Below are positions 1 through 5,015 of a stretch of DNA of 44,521 bases, piece by piece. The DNA is taken from assembly GCA_017461625.1 (NCBI GenBank), contig JAFTXJ010000020.1, positions 1 through 44,521 on the forward strand, read 5' to 3'. The stretch comes from Clostridia bacterium (GTDB lineage Bacteria > Bacillota > Clostridia > Oscillospirales > Acutalibacteraceae). Under the pieces are notes generated by a model. The model worked only from the letters and a program-made list of their open reading frames with translations. It made no database searches and was not told where the DNA came from. A program made the translations under genes and the position numbers. How positions within the stretch are numbered: the first letter of the stretch is position 1; every line of letters starts with the position of its first letter.

Positions 1-104
1 CCGATTTCACCGGCTAGTTCTTTATATACTCCATTCAATCCACCAAGATCATTTTTCAACATCAGCCTGTCCGCTCCTTCAAGAAAGCTATGGTTCGTTG
101 ACAT
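1..104 (-). CDS. Partial CDS, N-terminus of a possible Mor-like regulator
   Basis: An open frame enters from the left edge on the minus strand; its first 34 codons begin MSTNHSFLEGADRLMLKNDL. An AAGGTGG ribosome binding site lies just upstream of the ATG at 104-102. The stretch LNGVYKELAGEIG resembles the start of the Mor transcription-activator family found in Clostridia mobile elements (Y-x-E-x-A-x-x-IG pattern). This is recall of a short motif, so the family call is tentative. The rest of the gene, including any DNA-binding domain, is outside the window. Confidence 0.5.
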   Translation of the reverse strand, partial: MSTNHSFLEGADRLMLKNDLGGLNGVYKELAGEI

Positions 105-156
105 AATACCACCTTGTTTTTGCCATAACAAATGACATTGTCATTGTAAATGTCAT
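88..156 (-). CDS. Possible 22-codon leader peptide ORF
   Basis: A short frame starts at the ATG at 156-154, seven bases after an AAGGTG ribosome binding site, and encodes MTFTMTMSFVMAKTRWYYVNEP. It stops inside the first codons of the following partial gene, in another frame, so translation of the two would be coupled. The dyad at 132-156 lies within it. It may be a leader peptide or chance; there is no homology to lean on. Confidence 0.25.
   Translation of the reverse strand: MTFTMTMSFVMAKTRWYYVNEP
132..156. promoter_or_regulatory. TGACA/TGTCA dyads upstream of the Mor-like gene
   Basis: ATGACAT (132-138) is inverted against ATGTCAT (150-156), and an overlapping dyad TGACA-T-TGTCA lies at 133-143. 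Their place just 5' of a probable regulator gene suggests an operator or mRNA structure controlling it. The remaining stretch to 408 holds no convincing gene; small frames there look accidental. Confidence 0.3.
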
Positions 157-408
157 ATAGCATCACCTTTCATATATAGATTCAAGATGATAATATATAT
201 TTGTATATGCAAAAAAATCGACACAGTAGTCTAAAATGACACTTATCCATACTTTTTTCAACCTTTTAAGACACGACCATAATACATTTGCCCCTGTTCG
301 TCGTCGCCGTCGCCGAAAGATGACGTGACGGCAGAATGACGTCCAAATAAAACCGTCTTGATACAACTAAACACGAATAGAAACGAATCAACTTTATCTC
401 TTGAAATA

Positions 409-446
409 AAAAGAAAAAGGCCTTGAAACCACGTAGTTTCAAGGCT
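409..446 (-). terminator. Rho-independent terminator of the tRNA cluster
   Basis: A perfect 9-bp stem, CCTTGAAAC (421-429) with GTTTCAAGG (436-444), is followed on the minus strand by a T-rich tract (complement of 409-420). It closes the minus-strand tRNA unit. The plus strand also carries a short T run after the stem, so it may work both ways. Confidence 0.8.
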
Positions 447-473
447 TTTTATGTAATCATCTAAGATGTGAAT

Positions 474-547
474 TTTCGCATGTGGGACTCGAACCCACGA
501 CAACCCCTTTTTGAGAAGGGCGCTCTATCCAACTGAGCTAATACGGC
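474..547 (-). tRNA. Degenerate tRNA-like gene, apparent anticodon CAA
   Basis: The D arm (GCTC/GAGC), anticodon arm and T arm (GTGGG-TTCGAGT-CCCAC) are all recognisable. The anticodon loop CTCAAAA would give CAA, a leucine anticodon, but the variable loop has only 5 bases, whereas leucine tRNAs carry a long variable arm. The acceptor stem GCCGTAT/ATGCGAA pairs in only five of seven positions, failing at 1-72 and 2-71, and no CCA is encoded, unlike the two upstream tRNAs. It is the last tRNA before the terminator. It is most likely a decaying tRNA, and its amino acid identity cannot be trusted. Confidence 0.6.
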
Positions 548-550
548 ACT

Positions 551-584
551 AAAAGTACAAGAGGAGTTGTAATAACAACTCCTC
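551..584 (-). terminator. Hairpin between tRNA-Trp and the tRNA-like gene
   Basis: A perfect 10-bp stem GAGGAGTTGT/ACAACTCCTC (561-570, 575-584) with a 4-base loop sits right after the CCA of tRNA-Trp. On the minus strand it is followed by TTGTACTTTT, a weak U tract. It may act as a processing hairpin or leaky terminator, leaving the distal tRNA-like gene poorly expressed. Confidence 0.45.
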
Positions 585-586
585 TC

Positions 587-662
587 TGGCAGGGGCAGAA
601 GGACTTGAACCCTCGGCACGCGGTTTTGGAGACCGCTGCTCTACCAACTGAGCTATACCCCT
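587..662 (-). tRNA. tRNA-Trp (CCA)
   Basis: The acceptor stem AGGGGTA/TGCCCCT pairs fully with one G-T wobble. The anticodon loop CTCCAAA gives CCA (Trp), the discriminator is G, and CCA is encoded at the 3' end. It is the second gene of the minus-strand tRNA unit. Confidence 0.95.
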
Positions 663-671
663 ATATTTAAT

Positions 672-748
672 TGGTGGACCATCAGGGACTCGAACCCCGG
701 ACCGACCGGTTATGAGCCGGTTGCTCTAACCAACTGAGCTAATGGTCC
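672..748 (-). tRNA. tRNA-Ile2 (CAT, lysidine-type), or Met by anticodon
   Basis: The acceptor stem GGACCAT/ATGGTCC is perfect and CCA is encoded. The anticodon loop CTCATAA gives CAT. The body (acceptor GGACC, CGGCTCATAACCG anticodon region) matches remembered Bacillus tRNA-Ile2, whose C34 is modified to lysidine to read AUA. The tRNA at 26563 has the body of elongator Met, which supports Ile2 here. An anticodon-only caller would label this Met. Confidence 0.85.
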
Positions 749-766
749 TTCTCAAACAGCTTTATT

Positions 767-795
767 AGTTTATCAAATCTTATGGCTTTTGTCAA
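767..795 (-). promoter_or_regulatory. Promoter of the tRNA cluster
   Basis: On the minus strand TTGACA (795-790) is followed after 17 bp by TAAACT (772-767), about 20 bases before tRNA-Ile2. Confidence 0.7.
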
Positions 796-829
796 TACCT
801 TATATCAAAATATTTATTTTAATTTTATA

Positions 830-858
830 TTGCATTTTAATTCCAATTGTGATATAAT
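830..858 (+). promoter_or_regulatory. Promoter of the 55-aa microprotein gene
   Basis: TTGCAT (830-835), a 17-bp spacer and TATAAT (853-858) form a strong sigma-A-type promoter 30 bases upstream of the small ORF. Confidence 0.75.
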
Positions 859-888
859 TTATTATCATTATGAAAGGGGATTTGTACA

Positions 889-1056
889 ATGGAATCAATC
901 ACAGCATTATTTGAATCACTTGGTGAATATTTTACAACTATGGATTGGAACACTCTCATTGCTGACTTCTCAGTTATCATTGAAGGCATCAACTTTGACC
1001 TTGTAATTGATACATTCGAGTCTTTGTTTGAGACCATAGGTTCACTTTTTGCTTAA
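889..1056 (+). CDS. Acidic 55-aa microprotein without K, R or H
   Basis: A small gene with complete signals: promoter at 830-858, AAAGGGGA ribosome binding site, ATG at 889, and a UUCG-loop terminator directly after the stop. The 55-residue product contains six Glu and four Asp and no Lys, Arg or His, so its net charge is about -10. It alternates hydrophobic and acidic residues, suggesting amphipathic helices. Residues 7-15 (LFESLGEYF) and 46-54 (LFETIGSLF) look like an internal repeat around the core MDWNTLIADF. There is no signal peptide. I do not recognise a family. It could be a structural microprotein, a leaderless secreted peptide or a small regulator; the sequence cannot decide. It is too short for many gene callers. 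Confidence 0.75.
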   Translation: MESITALFESLGEYFTTMDWNTLIADFSVIIEGINFDLVIDTFESLFETIGSLFA

Positions 1057-1067
1057 TTTAAGCAGAT

Positions 1068-1097
1068 GAGGCAATCTTCGGATTGTCTCTTTTTTTG
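1068..1097 (+). terminator. Terminator with UUCG tetraloop
   Basis: The stem GAGGCAATC/GATTGTCTC (1068-1076, 1081-1089) has a TTCG loop and is followed by seven T. It ends the microprotein transcript just before the csoR promoter. Confidence 0.9.
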
Positions 1098-1099
1098 CC

Positions 1100-1129
1100 T
1101 TGACATATACCCCATAGGGGTATTATAAT
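1100..1129 (+). promoter_or_regulatory. csoR-copA promoter
   Basis: TTGACA (1100-1105) and TATAAT (1124-1129) are separated by 18 bp. The spacer holds the CsoR operator. Confidence 0.85.
1107..1123. promoter_or_regulatory. CsoR operator
   Basis: ATACCCC-ATA-GGGGTAT is a perfect inverted repeat with 7-bp arms, matching the GC-core dyads (TACCC...GGGTA) bound by CsoR repressors. It fills the -35/-10 spacer, so apo-CsoR would block polymerase and Cu(I) would relieve it. Confidence 0.88.
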
Positions 1130-1147
1130 GCTTTCGAGGTGAATAAT

Positions 1148-1444
1148 ATGGAAAAATGTTGTTGCAAAACAAAATCCACTCCCCGTAGTGAAGAAAACCA
1201 GAAGCTTCTTCAAAACAGACTTAACCGAATGATCGGCCAGCTTGGCGGAATTAAAAATATGATTGACAACAATCGTTATTGCGGTGATATTCTCACCCAA
1301 ATTGCCGCCGTTGAAAGTGCTTTACAAAATTTTGGGTATATTATTTTACAAGATCATCTTGAGACCTGTGTTGCCGAGGAGATTAAAAACGGAAGTGACA
1401 CAATACTTGAAGAAACAATTGATCTTATCAAAAAGCTGAAGTAG
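1148..1444 (+). CDS. csoR: Copper-sensing transcriptional repressor CsoR
   Basis: This 98-aa protein is the size of CsoR/RcnR-family all-helical repressors. It shows the family pattern NRLNRMIGQLGG and the Cu(I) ligand triad: Cys45 (in RYCGDIL), His70 (QDHLETC) and Cys74. The N-terminus carries an extra CCC cluster at 4-6, possibly a further metal site. The GTG at 1139 overlaps the ribosome binding site GAGGTG itself, so the ATG at 1148, seven bases after it, is the better start. The gene precedes copA by 10 bases with a CsoR operator in the promoter, so it should autoregulate and control copper export. RcnR/FrmR-type relatives lack this exact C-H-C set. Confidence 0.93.
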   Translation: MEKCCCKTKSTPRSEENQKLLQNRLNRMIGQLGGIKNMIDNNRYCGDILTQIAAVESALQNFGYIILQDHLETCVAEEIKNGSDTILEETIDLIKKLK

Positions 1445-1454
1445 AGGTGAGCTT

Positions 1455-3992
1455 ATGACTAACGAAAAATTTTCGGTCACAGGCATGACTTGTGCCGCTT
1501 GCCAAGCAAACGTTACCAAAGCTGTAAGCCGTCTTGAAGGTGTAAAAAGTGTTGATGTTAACCTTTTAAGCAACAGTATGAAAACCGAATTTGACGAAAG
1601 CGTTATCACTACTAACGAAATCATTGCTGCGGTTGAATCAATCGGTTACGGAGCAGCCGTGTTTGGCAGTACTGTTGAAAACAAAACACTCAAGAGCGAA
1701 TGGGATTCCAAAAGAAAATCTGCAGACGATGAGAGAAAATCTATGAAAACCAGATTAATTTCTTCCGTCATTATTTTGATTCCTCTTATGTATATTGCAA
1801 TGGGCGGAATGCTTGGTCTACCACTCCCCTCTTTTTTTGAAAACCCGTTGATTTCTGCATTTACTCAGTTTTTAATCACTGTCCCGGTTCTAATAATCAA
1901 CAAAAAATTCTTTGTATCAGGTTTCAAAGCCCTTGCTAAAAAAGTTCCGAATATGGATTCGCTTGTCGCTATCGGTTCAGGAGCATCCTTGATTTACGGA
2001 ATTTTTGCAATATACAGAATGATTTACGGCATAAGCATGGGCGATAGCGAAATTGTTCATCAATATGTGCATTCACTTTATTTTGAATCAAGTGCAATGA
2101 TTCTTACCCTTGTAACTGTAGGCAAATATCTTGAATCGCGTTCAAAGGCCAAAACATCTCAAACTCTTGAGAAATTGATTGACCTTGCACCCAAGACAGC
2201 AACAGTTATCAGAAACGGCAGGGAATTTTCTGTTAAAACAGAGCAGATTTTGGTTGACGATATTGTAGTTATAAAGCCCGGTGAGAGTATACCCGTTGAC
2301 GGCGTTATCATAAACGGAAGCGGTTATATTGACCAATCAGCAATCACCGGCGAGAGTATACCAGTTGAAAAGCAGATTGGAGACAACGTTATATCTGCCA
2401 CTATTAACAAAAACGGATCTTTCAGGTTTAAGGCTTCTAAAGTAGGCGACGATACTACCCTGTCACAAATTATAAGAATGGTTGACGAAGCCGGCAGCAC
2501 AAAAGCCCCGATTGCAAGGCTTGCAGATAAAATAAGCGGTATTTTTGTGCCGATTGTTATTGCCATATCTATTGTTACGGCGATTGTGTGGCTTTTTGTA
2601 GGCAAAGATTTTGAGTTTGCACTTAATTGTGCCGTTTCGGTTCTGGTCATTTCATGCCCCTGTGCTCTCGGTTTGGCAACACCTGTTGCTATTATGGTTG
2701 GAACAGGTAAGGCTGCCGAATACGGAATACTTATAAAATCAGCTGAAAGTCTTGAAACGCTTCACAGCATAGACACCGTTGTACTTGACAAAACAGGTAC
2801 GGTAACATCAGGGCATCCGTCAGTAAAGGACATTGCTGTTTTTAAAGAAAGTATTACTGAAAATGAATTTATAAAAATTGCGGCAGGACTTGAAGCTGGA
2901 AGTGAACACCCTCTAGCAGAGGCTGTTGTGGCATACACCGGAGAAAGAGACATTACCTCTTATTCTGCACAAAATTTTGAAGCTATTTCAGGCAGAGGAA
3001 TCAAGGCTGAAATTGACGGCAAAGCTTACCTCGCAGGAAATGTTGCATTGCTCAATGAAAACGGAATTACACTCAAAAACAATGAGGCTGAAATCATAGA
3101 AAAATTTGCTGTTGAGGGCAAAACGCCTTTGATTTTTGCCCAAAACGGTGAGCCTTTGGGAGTTATTTCAGTAGCTGACACAATCAGAGAAACAAGCAAA
3201 GAAGCCATAAACGAGCTTCACAAAATGGGAATTGAAACCGTACTTCTTACAGGTGATAACAAATTGACCGCCAAAGCTATCGGCAATGAGCTTGGAATTA
3301 CACGAATAATCAGCGATGTTTTACCCGCTGACAAAGACAACTGCATTAAAGATTTGCAGCAAAAGGGTCTCAAGGTTGCCATGATTGGTGACGGAATAAA
3401 CGATGCCCCTGCACTGACGAGAGCAGACACAGGAATTGCAATCGGTGCAGGAACAGACATCGCCGTTGAATCAGCGAATATCGTTTTAATGAAAGATTCA
3501 TTAAAAGATGCGGTAACAGCAATTAAACTGAGCAAGGCTGTTATAAGAAACATCAAAATGAATTTATTTTGGGCTTTCTTTTACAATGCACTGGGTATTC
3601 CCCTTGCGGCAGGAGTATTTTACCCTGTTTTCGGAATTTTGCTAAGCCCGATGATAGGCTCATTGGCAATGAGCTGCAGTTCACTTTGCGTTGTAACCAA
3701 CGCATTAAGATTAAGATTTTTCAAAGACGGGGAAAAAGCCGAAGAGGAGAATATAATTATACCAAAGAAAGGAGAAGATAAAATGAAAAAGGTTTTAAGC
3801 ATTGAGGGCATGATGTGCCCACACTGTCAGGCTCACGTTTTGAAAGCACTTGAAGCAGTTGAGGGTGTTGAGAGCGTTGAAGTAAGCCTTGAAGAAAAGA
3901 ACGCAACAGTTACCCTTAAAGCTGACGTAAGCAATGAAGTGCTGACAAAAGCAGTAACCGATGCAGGATACACGGTAACAGATTGCAAGTAA
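1455..3992 (+). CDS. copA: Cu(I)-exporting P1B-type ATPase with C-terminal CopZ domain
   Basis: This 845-aa pump couples ATP hydrolysis to Cu(I) export across the membrane. In order: an HMA domain with GMTCAAC (10-16); membrane helices; actuator motif TGES (298-301); the CPC copper site (401-403); phosphorylated DKTGT (445-449); SEHPL (483-487); GDGIND hinge motif; and the last helices with YN and MSCSS, ligands typical of Cu(I) rather than Zn/Cd pumps. Unusually, a second HMA domain with GMMCPHC (785-791) follows the last helix. That is where a separate copZ would normally lie. It starts at Met777, which has its own ribosome binding site (see the separate entry). The gene is cotranscribed with csoR from a copper-responsive promoter and ends in a strong terminator. 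Confidence 0.95.
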   Translation: MTNEKFSVTGMTCAACQANVTKAVSRLEGVKSVDVNLLSNSMKTEFDESVITTNEIIAAVESIGYGAAVFGSTVENKTLKSEWDSKRKSADDERKSMKTRLISSVIILIPLMYIAMGGMLGLPLPSFFENPLISAFTQFLITVPVLIINKKFFVSGFKALAKKVPNMDSLVAIGSGASLIYGIFAIYRMIYGISMGDSEIVHQYVHSLYFESSAMILTLVTVGKYLESRSKAKTSQTLEKLIDLAPKTATVIRNGREFSVKTEQILVDDIVVIKPGESIPVDGVIINGSGYIDQSAITGESIPVEKQIGDNVISATINKNGSFRFKASKVGDDTTLSQIIRMVDEAGSTKAPIARLADKISGIFVPIVIAISIVTAIVWLFVGKDFEFALNCAVSVLVISCPCALGLATPVAIMVGTGKAAEYGILIKSAESLETLHSIDTVVLDKTGTVTSGHPSVKDIAVFKESITENEFIKIAAGLEAGSEHPLAEAVVAYTGERDITSYSAQNFEAISGRGIKAEIDGKAYLAGNVALLNENGITLKNNEAEIIEKFAVEGKTPLIFAQNGEPLGVISVADTIRETSKEAINELHKMGIETVLLTGDNKLTAKAIGNELGITRIISDVLPADKDNCIKDLQQKGLKVAMIGDGINDAPALTRADTGIAIGAGTDIAVESANIVLMKDSLKDAVTAIKLSKAVIRNIKMNLFWAFFYNALGIPLAAGVFYPVFGILLSPMIGSLAMSCSSLCVVTNALRLRFFKDGEKAEEENIIIPKKGEDKMKKVLSIEGMMCPHCQAHVLKALEAVEGVESVEVSLEEKNATVTLKADVSNEVLTKAVTDAGYTVTDCK
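3770..3992 (+). promoter_or_regulatory. Internal ribosome binding site and in-frame start for a CopZ-like chaperone
   Basis: AGGAG (3770-3774) lies 8 bases before an in-frame ATG at 3783 inside copA. Initiation there would release a 69-aa protein starting MKKVLSIEGMMCPHC, the size and form of a free CopZ copper chaperone. The linker before it is hydrophilic and looks like a fused intergenic region. Whether the site is used is inference. Confidence 0.5.
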
Positions 3993-3996
3993 CAGT

Positions 3997-4024
3997 AAAA
4001 GCTCGGAGTAAAATCCGAGCTTTT
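3997..4024 (+). terminator. Terminator of csoR-copA
   Basis: AAAAGCTCGGA/TCCGAGCTTTT forms an 11-bp stem with a 6-base loop, 5 bases after the copA stop. Confidence 0.88.
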
Positions 4025-4077
4025 GGTTTAATCAGATTCACATTTTTTCACAGCACCGTAGTCGTCGCACCTTGCAT

Positions 4078-4275
4078 CAGCCTCACCCGAAGTTCGGGGG
4101 AGGTTGTGAACGATAGCGAACCGGTGAGGGTTGTTAAAATGTGTCGCAGACCCTCACTTCTTCACTATTACATATCACTTTTTACTTAGTCTTCACCCCC
4201 TCAGTCACTTTGTGACAGCTCCCCCTATTGCAATAGAGGGAGCCTGAGAGGTGCATAGAAAATCGCCTCACCTTA
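4078..4275. repeat. Structured intergenic repeat element
   Basis: This gene-free stretch is rich in short inverted repeats. CCTCACC (4081-4087) pairs with GGTGAGG (4123-4129) and encloses CCGAAGTTCGG. CCTCAG near 4199 pairs with CTGAG near 4244 and encloses the hairpins GTCAC-TTT-GTGAC and CTATTGCAATAG within a GCTCCC...GGGAGC arm. Elements of this form (CCCTCAGTCA...GACAGCTCCC) are familiar as interspersed repeats in Clostridia genomes. No ORF here is convincing. The remaining bases to 4298 show nothing further. Confidence 0.55.
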
Positions 4276-4298
4276 CAGATTTCACACCGTGGCTGTTC

Positions 4299-4327
4299 TT
4301 GCATCATATAACTTTGTGTGGTAATAT
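4299..4327 (+). promoter_or_regulatory. Promoter of the HD-domain gene
   Basis: TTGCAT (4299-4304), 17 bp, TAATAT (4322-4327), about 70 bases before the ATG. Confidence 0.5.
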
Positions 4328-4398
4328 ATAACAGCCAAACAAAAAACGAAATTATTGATATTTATTTAAGAAAGAAACTTTTGTTGAGGTAATATTTA

Positions 4399-4962
4399 AT
4401 GGAAAACTATGATTTAATTGATTTAATAAAAAACAAATATCTGAGTAATAACAAGGAAGATGTATTAAATCATGTAAAAAACGTTGCAGATACAGCTATT
4501 AAGTTAGCAAAATCATATAATTTGGATTTTGAAAAAATAAAACTTGCCGCTTTACTTCACGATATAAGTACAATTATGTCTCCGCAAGAAATGTATGATT
4601 TTGCCAAAAAACGTGGTATGGAAATAGATTCCGCAGAGGAAAAATATCATTCTCTGTTACATCAAAGAGTTTCAAAAATAATTGCGAATGAAGAGTTTAG
4701 CATTACTGATTCGGATATTCTAAATGCCATTGAATGCCATACAACTTTAAAGAAAAATGCAAATATGTATGATAAAGTAATATTCATTGCAGATAAAATT
4801 TCTTGGGATAAAAATATTTGTGATTTACTGAAGAAGAAAGCCGATAAAACATTAGATGAAGCATGTTTCTTTTACATCAAATATCAATTTGATAACAATC
4901 TGTTGGTGATGCCTCATCAGTGGTTAATCGATGCCTATGAAGATTTAAAACAATATAACTAA
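4399..4962 (+). CDS. HD-domain phosphohydrolase, YqeK-like
   Basis: The 187-aa protein has the HD metal-binding pattern in order: His25, His54-Asp55 (LLHDIS), His84/His88, His114 (ECHTT) and Asp132 (IADKI). Length and spacing match the YqeK family, which hydrolyses diadenosine tetraphosphate symmetrically to ADP. Normal YqeK reads HTTG then DK-ADKIE-R; here the Gly and the final Glu/Arg are missing, so substrate specificity is uncertain. It is not next to nadD or rsfS, the usual yqeK neighbours, but alone behind a repeat element, with visibly lower GC than the genes around it. That suggests acquisition. A GTTGAGGT ribosome binding site precedes the ATG. Confidence 0.75.
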   Translation: MENYDLIDLIKNKYLSNNKEDVLNHVKNVADTAIKLAKSYNLDFEKIKLAALLHDISTIMSPQEMYDFAKKRGMEIDSAEEKYHSLLHQRVSKIIANEEFSITDSDILNAIECHTTLKKNANMYDKVIFIADKISWDKNICDLLKKKADKTLDEACFFYIKYQFDNNLLVMPHQWLIDAYEDLKQYN

Positions 4963-4980
4963 CCAAATAAAGCAAAAAGT

Positions 4981-5012
4981 AAGCCAAGTTGCACAAATGC
5001 AGCTTGGCTTTA
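4981..5012. terminator. Bidirectional terminator between convergent genes
   Basis: The stem AAGCCAAGTTGC/GCAGCTTGGCTT has a 6-base loop, T-rich sequence after it on the plus strand, and ACTTTTTGCTTT after it on the minus strand. It serves both the HD gene and the recA operon. Confidence 0.8.
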
Positions 5013-5015
5013 ACT

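Noticed and set aside
163-503. Two overlapping minus-strand ORFs left of the tRNA cluster
   Set aside because: They run across a terminator and into a tRNA, have no ribosome binding site, and their composition is not protein-like.
3983-4189. 68-codon ORF after copA
   Set aside because: It begins inside copA, runs through the terminator and the repeat element, and lacks a ribosome binding site.
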